Assembly: GCA_022495995.1 (NCBI GenBank)
Contig: JAFEMH010000342.1
Location: 186,001-250,000 of the forward strand
DNA: 64,000 bases
Direction of reading: 5' to 3'
Source: Adenophora triphylla var. japonica
Taxonomy: Eukaryota > Streptophyta > Magnoliopsida > Asterales > Campanulaceae
Positions 54,010-64,000 of this stretch are shown here, piece after piece. Each line of letters opens with the position of its first letter. The stretch's first letter is position 1. Made by a program: the position numbers and the translations under genes. The notes beneath the pieces were generated by a model, which was given only the letters and a program-made list of their open reading frames with translations, did no database searches and had not been told where the DNA came from.

Positions 54010-56891
54010 TCAATCAGAATCCTCAGTGGCTGGCGCTTTCCCCCGGTCCCTCTTGCGACTCGGGCCCGCCTCCTCAGTAGTCATGAATATCTCGGGCTCG
54101 GGATCGTCATCCTCGTCTCCAGAGGGAGGCTCGCCTGGATCAACCGGCACGCCACGATAAGGCAAGCCGAGATCCGCAAAGAAATCATATCCGAACGTGA
54201 ACGCGTCGGATCCCTGACCATGCGAAGATGATCCACCGTGGCGCCAAACATGTCCCTGTCCATGCAAATCCCCGAGGATGACGTGGTCCGGAGGCAGCTC
54301 CATGCCAGGATCTATGAGAGGAGAAAGAGGAGTCTCGGTAGAATGCTCGGAAGGAATAGGGGAAGTCTCCCGCTCTACAGGCGCCGCATGCTGTCTCGCT
54401 ACGCCTGAGCGGCCCACAGGTAACCATCCTCCTAAGGAACCTCTTGGCTTCAATCACCTGCTTCGTCAGCTTCTCTACAACCACAGTCGGGAACTGCACA
54501 GAATCAAAAGCGTCAGAAATGATTTGATGCAAAAGAAAAGAAGAAAAGACAGAAGCAGTAAAACGCCGTACCTTCATATCCGGACGGGGGCAGAAAGCTC
54601 GTGGGACCCGCTCAGGGATATGGATCTGCACTCTCAATCTAACCCCATCCTGGACATATGAAAATCCGATCGAGGGTACCGCACAACCTCCTCCCCCTCT
54701 CTCTTAAGCACCTGGGGCGTCCTCAACCTCCTCAAGATAAATCGCGAATAATCCTCGCTCGCCACAAACCTCGAGAAGTGCTGGCCACCTCGATAGTCAC
54801 CCCAGGTCTCCGAACTCTCAGTTGGATGCATCATGTCAGCGGGAGGCTCCATCGGTGCCATCAAAGGCGCACATTCGCCATGTTGGCGCGTCACCCTCTC
54901 CCCCAAATAATACGTATCATAGGTCAAACCCCTCAAAATCCTCCGCTCCACAATCCACCTCTCCGCACCCTTCAGCTGCTCCACCTCGAAGCGGCCCCAG
55001 GGGTAGAACCTCATCCCCTCATCCGTCTCAGCTCTCATCAAAGGCAGACAATCCTTGTACTTGAGGGTCGTGCGCCCCCTGAAACCTATCTTCTCCTGAG
55101 CATGCTTGGTCCAAGAGAGCATAGCCGTATATGCCCCGATGTGCTCCGCCGGTTGCCGCCACATCATGACATGAAAGAACTCCAGAGCTCATACCTGCGA
55201 AAGGTAAAGATCACATCAATTAAGTACGGAAAGAAACAATGCGTACTTAAGGAAAAGAAAAAGCAGAAGCTTATACCTCCAGAGGGAACTCAAAGCATGT
55301 CAAGGAGCTGACAGCCTTCCGGCTATACCGATCCAGAGCAAAATATAGCTCTGCCAGCCCGGCCTCCCCCCAAGATACCTCTCCAGCCATCTCCACATCA
55401 GTCAACGTCCTCAGCAGGGCAAACACCGCCGTCCCCTCGGCATGTCCAAATAGTGTGCTCGAAAAAGTGAACCACAAGAAAGACCTGGCAATCTGCTCAG
55501 CAGCTACTCTGTCATCACCAGCCTCATATCTCTCAATGCTCTCCACAATCTTCCCCTGAACCACCGCATACTCCATCTCCATCCCCTTCTTGGGAATGGG
55601 GACAAAGCCTAAAAGGTCCTGCAGCTCCCGGTTACTGTAGCCATCTCTCCACTCGATGCTACGTCCCTTAAAAGACAGGCCCGTGATCGCAGCATAATCA
55701 GAAGGAGTGACCGTAGCCTCGCCCCAGAAGAAGTGGAAGGTGTGGGTCACGTCCCACCAATGCTGCGCCAAAGCAAAAATCAAGCCCTTACTCTTGGGGA
55801 ACTTGATCAACCCCCTCAAACACTCAACAAACTCATATAACCCATTCCGAATGACAATCTGTCTCGGACTCATCAGATTTCCTCTGCCCAAAACTGGAAG
55901 CCGATCTCACAGGCTAATCACGGCCTCCACTGATCCCCGGGTCTTCAGCTTATTCAGCTGATCCGTCACAAACCGATCACCACCCTGCAATTGAAAAGAA
56001 AAACAAAAAATGTCAAAAAAAAATTGCATTTGCATTTAAAAAGCATACACATGCATCATAGACATAAAGTTTTGAAAAAAAAATTCGGCAGCATAACGGC
56101 GTATAATGGACTCAACCCCATTTTTCTCGCACAAAAGAAAGGATTTTTCAGCAACCACCATTCATCATTCATTCATAAAGAAACATGTCAATAACAAGGA
56201 GTCAACAGAAGCAAAACTCCGTCCCATTTTTATTTTCAAAAAAAAAAAAATGACATGCAATTTTTCACAATAGCAGAATCCTATTCCATTTTTCATAAAA
56301 TAGCACAAATAAGCAATTTTCCACATTCATACATTCAATCAACGGAAGCAAAAATCCGTCCCATTTTTCACAAAAATCATATTTTTACAAAAAACATGCA
56401 TGAATACATTCATAAAAACATATCTCATTGCAAAAATCCTACATGAAAACAAAAAAAGTCCGTCCCGGATTCGGACAAATTTTCGTCATCTCATATTTCA
56501 AAAAAAAAAAAAAAAATGGCAAATCGCCCATACTTTTTTAAAATAAAATACATATTTTGATTACCCATATACTCATTACAACATGCAAATCATCAAAGTC
56601 CAATTTCAAGGTCAAAAGAGACACAATTTTCGGATTAAAAAAAAAAGCAAAAAAAAAGAAAAATCACAAAAAATCAATTTCAAATGAAAATCGACAAAGG
56701 AAATGAAGAAATTCGAAGTATACCATGCGAAGACTCGGATCAGTGGACCAATGTTGCCACGCATCGGGATATGGCTCCTCCGCAATCGATTGCGAAAGTG
56801 AGTAATGCCTCCTCATCCTCACAAGTTCTAATCGCTTTTCCGCGACCGGGCCGCGTCCTTGGCCTTGAATGGCAACTTACCCGTGTTCCAT
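54010..56891 (-). pseudogene. Antisense gene 1 of H: plant-mobile-domain-like, four exons
   Basis: Minus strand. Exon 1 56891-56724 (ATG then a stop after four codons; donor GTATAC), exon 2 55984-55277 (acceptor TTGCAG, donor GTATAAG), exon 3 55194-54572 (acceptor CTTTCGCAG, donor GTACGG), exon 4 54493-54010 (acceptor TCTGTGCAG). Exon 2 shows the PMD core: ALAQHWWDVTHTFHFFWGEA, TVTPSDYAAITGLSFKG, and WGEAGLAELYFALDRYSRKA. Exon 3: MMWRQPAEHIGAYTAMLSWT, RLRTPQVLKREGEEVVRYPR. Exon 4 ends acidic and basic (GDEDDDPEPEIFM, PSRKRDRGKAPATEDSD). Damage: early stops in exons 1 and 2, TGA for a tryptophan codon at the exon 3 start, and frameshifts near 54630 and 54450. Intron positions match gene 1 of A. 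Confidence 0.72.
55985..56723 (-). other. Large intron of antisense gene 1 (H)
   Basis: Between exons 1 and 2. AT-rich with A runs and a reiterated word (CCATTTTTCA, CGTCCC) about every 60-130 bp. The corresponding intron of A (37418-38199) has GTGTTGGGACGGAC repeats, so the intron sequences differ while their positions agree. Confidence 0.6.
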
Positions 56892-57010
56892 TGCTCGAAA
56901 AATCAAAGAAAACGGAAGGATTTCGAAGCTTCTTGGGCAAAAATGGCGGAATCTCTCTCTCTCTCGTAAATTGCAAAACAAACTGTGAAGAGGAAGAAGA
57001 AGGGCGGCAC

Positions 57011-57058
57011 CCTTTTAAAAACCAGTCTGGGTTACGTTCCTGTCCGCGCGGACAGGAA
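57011..57058 (-). promoter_or_regulatory. Promoter of antisense gene 1 (H): 22-bp perfect palindrome
   Basis: 57037-57058 is a perfect palindrome with core CCTGTCCGCGCGGACAGG (57039-57056). A TATA-like TTTAAAAG begins on the minus strand at 57019, 21 nt after the 14-bp core TGTCCGCGCGGACA (57041-57054). The ATG lies at 56891. Confidence 0.72.
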
Positions 57059-57174
57059 TGAAGGGCCAAAAAGACTATTTTGCCCTTTAAAATTCCAGGA
57101 CTCTGCAGTTTAGTCCTAAACTTAACGGAGGATAACCAAAGTCTATCTAGGTTAGTCCCCTTCCAAAAGAACTT

Positions 57175-57660
57175 CACGGCAGTAAAACGTAAGTCCGATT
57201 TCCCCAGCGAAGGATAACGGAATCCCGTTTCTTTCCTCATTATCATCAACGGCAGTAAAACGTAAGTCCGATTTCTCCAGCGAAAGTTAACGGAATCTCG
57301 TTTCTTTCCTCATTATCATCAACGGCAGTAAAACGTAAGTCCGATTTCTCCAGTGAAAGTTAACGGAATCTCGTTTCTTTCCTCATTATCATTAACGGCA
57401 GTAAAACGTAAGTCCGATTTCTCCAGCGAAAGATAACGGAATCCCGTTTCTTTCCTCATTATCATCAACGACAGTAAAACGTAAGTCCGATTTTCTCCAG
57501 CGAAAGATAACGGAATCCCGTTTCTTTCCTCATTATCATCAACGACAGTAAAACGTAAGTCCGATTTCTCCAGCGAAAGATAACGGAATCCCGTTTCTTT
57601 CCTTATTATCATCAACGGCAGTAAAACGTAAGTCCGATTTCTCCAACGAAAGTTAACGAA
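57175..57660 (+). repeat. Seven 73-bp tandem repeats
   Basis: Unit: GGCAGTAAAACGTAAGTCCG, ATTTCTCCAGCGAAAGATAA, CGGAATCCCGTTTCTTTCCT, CATTATCATCAAC. Copies begin near 57178, 57251, 57324, 57398, 57471, 57545 and 57618. Minus-strand reading frames across it come from the repeat and are not genes. Confidence 0.92.
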
Positions 57661-57680
57661 ATCCCATTCCCAGCAGCTTT

Positions 57681-57730
57681 CGAACTACGATTGGCTTGAT
57701 TCCTCTTAAGGATACGTAGGTAGCCTACCA
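57681..57730 (+). other. Conserved motif, second copy in H
   Basis: CGAACTACGATTGGCTTGAT, then GGATACGTAGGTAGCC and GGTCCAGCCA. Close to the copies in A (GATCAGGCTTGATTCC, GGGTCCAGCCAA on the minus strand). Confidence 0.82.
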
Positions 57731-57824
57731 TAGGTCCAGCCACTCGACCAAAATGGTCACCCTTTTTCCCGGCAGCAAACGTAAGACCGGCCCCTTCAAA
57801 TGAAGTCCACCAAAGGACCATCAA

Positions 57825-58088
57825 TCCCAAATCTTTAAGGTCTGAGGCACCTAAAACGCCATCATCAAGGTTCGAGGCGCCTAAAATGCCATCTTTAAGG
57901 CCTGAGGCACCTAAAACGCCATCTTCAAGGTTCGAGGCACCTAAAACGCCATCATCAGCAAGGTCCGAGGCACCTAAAACGCCATTATCAAGGTCTGAGG
58001 CACCTAAAACGCCATCATTAAGGTTCGAGGCACCTAAAACGCCATCTTCAAGGTCCGAGGCACCTAAAATGTAATCATTACCAGGTTG
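57825..58088 (+). repeat. About nine 27-33-bp tandem repeats (GAGGCACCTAAAACGCCATC)
   Basis: Units of AAGGTTCGAGGCACCTAAAA CGCCATCATC with small indels. The array ends at about 58088, where similarity to any Tat 3' region stops. The following LTR start of H was not found. Confidence 0.9.
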
Positions 58089-58596
58089 ACGCCTCAAAAT
58101 ATAATATTTAGCACTTATTTAGTATTTGTATTTGTACTTGTAGTGTAGTGTTGTTTTATTTAAATTAGACTAGAATTTAGATAAATGTTGTAATATAGAC
58201 TATATTGTTAGAATTTTTATTCTATCTTTTATAATATACTAACAAAATTTTGTCCACTTCTCATTTTTTCCAAAAACATACTCCCCAAGTGAAAAAAAAA
58301 CCCAGATTAGTTAGCGTCTTTACCGTCTTAAGAGTTTTGGATTTAATAAAAGAAAAAAAAAAAGAAAAAAGTTAGATGGTGATGGAAACGGTGGAACCGT
58401 TGGAACAGGAACCGGAACCGGCGGATAGAACCGGGAACAGGATTAATTTGGTTCAAATACGGTTTCGGCTATTTGGGAATCGGGAACCGACGGTTCCGGA
58501 ACCGGGAATCGGAATCGGAACCGTTTGGACATGTCTACTTGGACGTTCTTGTCTGGATTCCCGGTCACGAGACCGTTTAACTCTGGTTTCGCATTC
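58089..58596. other. Unassigned block with hAT-like end
   Basis: AT-rich to 58370, then many GGAACCGG words and GGAACCGTTTGGACATGTCTA at 58515-58535. AGACATGTCCAAACGG (reverse strand) looks like a hAT terminal repeat and GAACCGG-rich interiors occur in hAT MITEs, but no partner end or target duplication was found. It separates H from F. Confidence 0.35.
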
Positions 58597-60699
58597 CTAG
58601 TTGTAGCGGGATAGCATGTTGACGGTTTCGGAGATAGCAGGGGACTTACTCTTGCATGGAGTCTCGATGAAGGCTATCATGTTCACCTTGTCGTTTCGGG
58701 GGAATGAATTTCCAATGGTGTTGGGGCCACGGGGGCATTCCAACTTTCCCTCTTCGATTAGCCCCTGGATCACTTGCTTCAGCATGAAGCAATTGTCGGT
58801 GGTGTGACCGGGGTAGTTGTGGAAGGCGCAGTGCTTGCTCATATCCATGTTGGGCTTGAGAGTCTTTGGTTGGAAATTTTCGAGTGGCTTGAGAAGATTT
58901 CGCTTCACCAATGCTTCGAATACTTGGCCCAGAGGCATTTCAAGGTTGTCGAAATGCTGGAACTGCGATATGCGAGGGGGATTGTTGTTCCTTGGGGGGT
59001 GCTTGATCGCAGTTTACTTGAGCTCCGTTCTGGATGTAGTGGACCGCTCCGGCTGCCTCTTTTTCTTTGTTCGGGACAGGTGCTGGATTTGACAGGTTTT
59101 TCCGATAGCGGTAAGACGAAGTAGGGGTCGCTGTTGTCTTCTGAAGGCTCAGGGTCTTTTCAAACTTGGTTTCGGCGTTGATCATGGCACGGAGATCTGG
59201 ATAGAAGTGATGGCTGATCAAGGTCCTCAGAGATGGTTTGAGGAAGGAATGGAAGATGTCCATTTGCTCTTCTTTGGAAAGTGGATCCATTATCTCGCTT
59301 AGCTTCCAGTTCCATTTTTTGTAGAACTCACCCACAGGCTCGTCTTCATCCTTTTGCTCGGTGGCTTGCAAATCATGGCGGTTTGTTTCCCACTCAAGGT
59401 TGGCGGCGCGGTACTTCTCCAGAAAGATCTCGCTGATTTGGTCCCACGTGGAGTGGTTTTCTGCCTTTACGTTGAGGAACCACCTTAACGCTGTGGATTT
59501 GAGGGAATGCTGGAAGTGATCCGCCATTTGTTGAGAGGTTGCCCCTTTGGCTCTCATACCCAAGACATAGATGTCGATGTGGATTTTTAGGCATTCTGTA
59601 CCGTCAAACTTTTCCATTTCCAGCATTCTGAATTTCGGAGGAAGCGGGACCACTTTTTTTGGATCAGTGGGCATGAGGGAGTCCTTCCGAAAGCTGGCTA
59701 GTTTGCCTTACATGTCCTTCATCTGTTCGATCAACCAAGCCATGTGGGGATCGGTAGGTTGAGGCGGGTTGCCGTTTTCGGGGATGGAAATCGAAGATGG
59801 AGGTTGATTGGCTGATGGGATCGCCATTCAGGAGTCTGGGGGAGGTAGTTGAGTGTATACCATCCCGTACCCTGGGTTGTTGAGATTGAGGGCGTGATTG
59901 CCCGGGCCTCTAAGGGTTGTGTTTGGAAATTGGGGAAAAGTTTCATTAGCCCCAAGTGGCAGACCAGCGGGTGGTAGGTTTGAGATGTCGGGATATCCGC
60001 TTGGGATGCCTGTCCAAGGTAAACATTGGGATTTTAGGTTATGGTTGCGAGGCTCTTATAGAGGCAGAGGATTGAATCCTGGGGGATACCGAGATGCATT
60101 AGGATCTGGCAGAGCAGGCACGTATGTGTGCTGTTGATACTGAGCTTGGGGCGCAGGGCCGATAAATTGACTATGCTGAGGCAGGCATATCGGAGCTGCT
60201 TAACTGATGCCCGAGTGGAGCTTTGAGCGAGAGCTGCTTTGCGTTGTTGGGATCTCGTAGCTTGGCGAAGGTGGGACCTGCTGATAGCTTTGAGGACCCG
60301 GGGGAGCAGGTATTTCTTCGTCTTCTATGAGAATGAAGGTCCCATCAGTTTGGGGAACAGCAACGGCTCCGCGATGGCGCATAGTGTCTACGATCCAGGA
60401 TTGCTGCTCTTCCTGGCGCTTCTTGAGGGTCTCGAAGGCTTGCAACACCTCCTTCATTGCCTGGAGGTTTCTCAGTGGCGGGGTTCCATTTCCCTCACTG
60501 TTATCTGTTGATCCCGCCATGGGGGAGTAGCAGACTGTTCGGACTGCTGAACCGGAAGGGCTGTCGGACCTAGTACTTCAATACTGAAAAGGCGGCTCCC
60601 GGATATTCTCAACCACTCTCGGTTCGCTGAAGGGGGTGACGGGTAAGGTTTAGACATGGAAAGACCTTTGTGGATGAAGGGGAAAATCTCATGTGACAT
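58597..60699 (-). pseudogene. gag of element F
   Basis: Minus strand. The start MAGSTDNSEGNGTPPLRNLQ (about 60520) aligns with the H gag start. A frameshift and stops lie at 60200-59680. The capsid from 59674 is open for 244 codons: PPKFRMLEMEKFDGTECLKI, ALRWFLNVKAENHSTWDQIS, FYKKWNWKLSEIMDPLSKEE. From 58938: FEALVKRNLLKPLENFQPKT and the zinc-knuckle-like HCAFHNYPGHTTDNC. It ends at about 58597. Protease onward is missing. It is better preserved than the gag of H and closest to it in the window. F may be the 5' half of element A, both minus, now separated by H and a deletion. Confidence 0.82.
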
Positions 60700-60719
60700 G
60701 CAGTTTCCGCTTTTATTTA

Positions 60720-60967
60720 TTTATTTTTTGTTGTTTTAATTTACTTAAAAAAGTGTTTTCTAAGAATCCTAGATAGGTTGGAAAAGATTGCTCTTCTTTT
60801 TCGCAACTATGCTAGATCCTGGGTCAGTGGAGACCATCTGTGCGGCTATAAGCCCCTCATTTTGCACCTGTATTTCGACATCCCGGGGTGGACAGCCCCG
60901 GGCGAGGGTCCTATAGGGCAAGCGGTTTCCACCGGCCTAAAAGAAAAATCGAACCTAAGGATGTAAG
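60720..60967 (-). other. Leader fragment of F, cut by G
   Basis: The reverse strand aligns with 63700-63960 of G: CTTGCCCTATAGGACCCTCG, CCCGGGGCTGTCCACC, AAAAGAAGAGCAATCTTTTC. The LTR of G starts at 60968 and the 5' LTR of F is not in the window. GTAAG at 60963-60967 is the candidate target duplication. Confidence 0.75.
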
Positions 60968-61258
60968 TGCTCCAATTTGAGCTTGTTAGAATTTTCGTTA
61001 GAAAATTAACGAAAGTTATAACATTTCTAACAATTCCTAACTATCCTAACTTTTCTAACAAAGTGAGGGTAAAATGGGCATTGTTATTTAAGGTTAAACC
61101 TCAAAAAGAATCTCAAAAAGTAAAACAAAAGGAATAAAACCACAAATAGAAATGGCTGGGAACAATAAACTGGCTGTTAATTTGAAATTTCAAAAAGAAA
61201 TATTCCTCTTGTCCAAAGCTGGAGCTGCATTTAATGAACAGTGCACGCTGAAGGGTCC

Positions 61259-61300
61259 TATCCGCGCGGATAAGTATGTCATTTCCAGAGGGCTATAAAT
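61259..61300 (+). promoter_or_regulatory. LTR promoter of G: palindrome 21 nt upstream of TATA
   Basis: Perfect palindrome TATCCGCGCGGATA (61259-61272), 21 nt, then TATAAAT (61294-61300). Confidence 0.78.
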
Positions 61301-62501
61301 TGAGCCCTCCAGTCACAAAAATGAAGAGGAACAACACCAATTGCACCGAACCTCTGGCGAAATATAGAGAGAAAACAGTGAGAATTCTTCAAGAATTGTC
61401 ACCATTTTCTCTCCAATCTTTCCCAACTCACACTCATCCACTCACTCTCATACTTAAGCCTTAAACACTCATACACTCAAGCCAAAAACTCAAGAACACA
61501 AAGAAGATTGGTAAACCCTCCTTCTCCTTACCCTAAACTCCAACCATGCATGCATTTGCAAACTACAAAATGTAGTTCTTTCATCTTCTTGCTCTAGATC
61601 TAAGAAGATCACCATGGAAGACCATCTCCATGGATGATCTTCTACAAAGATCAAAATTATTTTCAAGTTCTCTTACTTTCTTGCAAAGAAAACTCATTTT
61701 CAAAACCCTAAAAACCATTTTCAAGCATAAAATCTCATTTTCAAAGGATAAAAATCCCCTTCCCAAGCAAATGAAATGCTTAGTCCTAATGTACCCCAAG
61801 GATGGTTTGGTATAGTTGATTCACCACTAAAATTTCAAGTGATCACTAACCAAAACCTAGGGAAATGGGGACAAGCATGGATGCAAAACCCCCCTTAAAA
61901 TCATATTTTCTTTCTTGAGAAGTTGCTGTCCAGTAGCAATTTTCTCAGACCTCAGTCCATGGTCTAATTTTTTGGACACAGATAAATGTGGAATTTGGTG
62001 TTGACTACAAAACACTTTTTGTAGCCAACATCCAGATCTTTCCATAAATATTTTTACTTTATTTTTTGGGTAAGTAAAACTCCTCTTTTCAAATTTTCTT
62101 TCAGAGGCTAGTTCATCAGCTTCTGGGAATCCAGATCTCATATCTGAGGTTTCCAGAAGGTTTTGACCCCTCAAATCTTCTCCAAAATGGAAAATTCCTT
62201 CGTACAAATCTTTTTTAAGGTGTCTAGAACAACTTTCATTCTCTGAGTTTATCCAGGTTATGAAGTTTTAAGACCCTTGAATCCATTTCAAAATCAAAGG
62301 TCCACTGCCTTTTTCATTCTGGCAGAAATGGCTCTCAACTTCAAAAGGTCTTTTGAGTACCAAATCTCAATCCAAAAATCTTTCAAAAATTCATGGGATC
62401 AGTTTAAAGTCTTAAAAAGATATCCCAATCTTTACTTTTCTGAGTTTCAACTTATTTTGGCCAAAACACACACACACACACAAATGATTTTCAGCTTGGA
62501 A

Positions 62502-62572
62502 GACTCGTTTTACGAGGCATTCCGGGTGCACACTAACGTCCTTCCCGGCGTGTAACATGACCTCCGAACCTA
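62502..62572 (+). other. U5 stem-loop block of G
   Basis: Stem 1 GACTCGT-TTT-ACGAGGC (62502-62518). Stem 2 CATTCCGGG...CCCGGCGTG (62518-62552), with one mismatch. Then GTAACATGACCTCCGAAC. Confidence 0.72.
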
Positions 62573-62693
62573 AATCTCTGATCTCGGGCTTTTTTCAAAG
62601 TTTTGGCCCTCAAAATAAAAATGGCGTGGCGACTCCGTTTCGTTGATTTTTTCAAAAAAAAATGGGAAAATTTTCGGATACACATCATCACAG

Positions 62694-62711
62694 TGGCGAC
62701 TCCGCTGGGGA
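62694..62711 (+). other. Primer binding site of G (tRNA-Arg type)
   Basis: TGGCGACTCCGCTGGGGA, identical to H. Confidence 0.9.
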
Positions 62712-64000
62712 CTAAGCTTTTTTTTTAAAAAAAAATGGTATTTGGTATATTGGTGGAAACCATTGAACTTCCCGTTATCGCCTCCTAACACGAGTCGGGG
62801 ATAAATTGTGGTCTAACAATCCCACGTACCGGTATCACCGTTTTAAAAAAAAAAAAGCTTTTGAGGGTCAAGCTTCCGTCCCGGCTTTGAAAATCATTTT
62901 TGTGTGTGTGTTGATTTTTGCACAGTTTTCGTGTTGTTTTGGCCGCCTCGGAGAAAGTCAAAATTTTGACTGTCGGAATAATGTCCCTAGCTGTCGGAAT
63001 TTTCGTGCTTACGTGCTTATGTGCTCATTAAAATTTTCAAAAAAAAAAAGAAAATTTCCAAAAAAAAATCATGCATCATATTTTTAAGACACATAAAAAA
63101 ATCTCTATTTTACTCAGAAAAAGAATATAGACTGCTTGCACACTACGCGCACGTGACCGTACACTGCACACTACGTCCTTAACCCGGGGAAATCCTTGTC
63201 GCGGTCCGTTTGGTCTTATTACGCCTCTCGGATGAGCACATGACTACCCAAACATCCCATGGAGCCTCGTGTCGACCATGCACTTGTCCGTGACACACTT
63301 TGTCCGAGACCCGGTTGGTTTTTAGTCTGGTCTGTGTCATGCCCTGTCTGTGTATAGACCTTTCCTTTCAAGCCTTTGTCGGCCTACCGACTCAATATCT
63401 TTCGGGGTCCCTAATCAGTCGAAGTTCTGCCGGTTTTCCGCCGCAGACTTTGACCAAGATATTGACCGGCGCCTTGACTTCGGCTCTGATTGACACAAAT
63501 TATACACCGACTCCCAAAGCATTGACACCGAGTCATCAAGGATTAATGAATATTCCATGCCTAATTACGGCTTAACTGACGACAAGTCAAGATCAATTGT
63601 GGACGCTTATCAGTCCAAATCATGCCGACTTTTCGTCGAGCCCTCGGACATGATCTTGACTTTTGACGTCAGCTTTGTCCGTAATTTACATCGAATGCTC
63701 GTTAAGACTCGATTACCCGCCAGACTTTTAGGATCGTTTTTCTTTCGGTCGGTGGGACCCGCTTGCCCTATAGGACCCTCGCCCGGGGCTGTCCACCCTG
63801 GGAGGTCGAAATACAGGTGGAATACGAGGGGCTTATAGACGTAGTGACGGGGCCCACTGATCCAGGATCCAGAATAGTTTGCGAAAAAGAAGAGCAATCT
63901 TTTCCAACCGATTAGGTTAATAAAGCATGTTTTAAGTAAACGTGAACAAATAACTGCATGTTGCATGAGCCAAAAGCCCAAACACCTACCCTCCTTCCAT
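62712..64000 (+). other. Leader of G, running off the window
   Basis: Aligns with 42887-44270 of H. No supported gene. The gag start would fall just beyond base 64000. Confidence 0.78.

Larger units (their letters stand above)
41178..58088 (+). mobile_element. Element H: Tat/Ogre-like element with RT deletion
   Basis: 5' LTR, tRNA-Arg-type primer site, leader, gag, protease, remnants of RT, integrase C-half, 3' region, antisense genes 2 and 1 (minus strand) and 3' tandem arrays. No polypurine tract or 3' LTR of its type was found before 58.1 kb; the LTR at 60968 begins another element, because a leader follows it. H inserted into antisense gene 2 of A. The right boundary is uncertain. Confidence 0.82.
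60968..62692 (+). mobile_element. 5' LTR of element G
   Basis: 1725 bp, TGCTCCAATTTGAG to CATCACA, same family as the LTR of H with many substitutions. It is followed by primer site and leader, so it is a 5' LTR in plus orientation. Confidence 0.92.

Noticed and set aside
57319..58097. Minus-strand repeat proteins (GVLGASDL-type)
   Set aside because: Produced by the 30-bp and 73-bp tandem arrays; codon pattern follows the DNA repeat.
60968..62692. 3' LTR of element H
   Set aside because: It is of the H family and in the same orientation, but it is followed by primer site and leader and preceded by a minus-strand leader of F, so it is the 5' LTR of a separate element.

Overview
This window is plant nuclear DNA made almost entirely of nested LTR retrotransposons, most of them Ty3/gypsy of the Tat/Ogre type. 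The evidence is: polyproteins with aspartic protease, RT, RNase H, a second archaeal-type RNase H and integrase; tRNA primer sites (the tRNA-Arg type typical of Ogre, and tRNA-Met for other families); long tandem repeats in the 3' regions; and spliced antisense genes near the 3' ends. Stowaway and hAT MITEs, a TRIM and a Helitron-like terminus fit an angiosperm, probably a eudicot. I cannot name the species. No intact host gene is visible.

Layout: 1-3672 is the 3' part and 3' LTR of element E (+), inserted in the gag of element D (-, 3673-6085). D sits in the gag of element C (+, 6086 to about 21291). C is interrupted again, in RT, by element B (+, 7276-16124), which has both LTRs. 21.3-27.8 kb is low-copy-looking DNA with three MITEs, a Helitron-like end and fragments of a bHLH gene and a proton-pump-interactor gene. 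27.86-28.65 kb holds a TRIM and a partial second copy. 28.65-33.41 kb is a gag-only LTR element I (-). 33.55-41.18 kb is the 3' end of a Tat element A (-) with two antisense genes. It is broken at 41178 by element H (+, 41178 to about 58088), which lacks most of RT through the integrase N-half but keeps its own two antisense genes. 58.6-60.97 kb is gag and leader of a minus-strand relative F, cut at 60968 by the 5' LTR and leader of element G (+), which runs off the window.

How the parts work together: in B and C, Gag-protease and RT-integrase are separated by an in-frame UAG followed by CAA-UUA, the tobacco-mosaic-type readthrough context. A/H (and F/G where visible) form a second group. Their LTR promoters and the promoters of their antisense genes share a 12-14 bp palindrome (TCCG-NN-CGGA). 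In three LTRs it lies exactly 21 nt upstream of TATA, and in three antisense promoters it is paired at 30-31 bp. Antisense gene 1 (four exons, plant-mobile-domain-like) and antisense gene 2 keep exon structure or sequence between A and H. B and C carry a different spliced antisense gene encoding a coiled-coil protein. The LTRs of E, A, H and G share a U5 stem-loop block with compensatory base changes.
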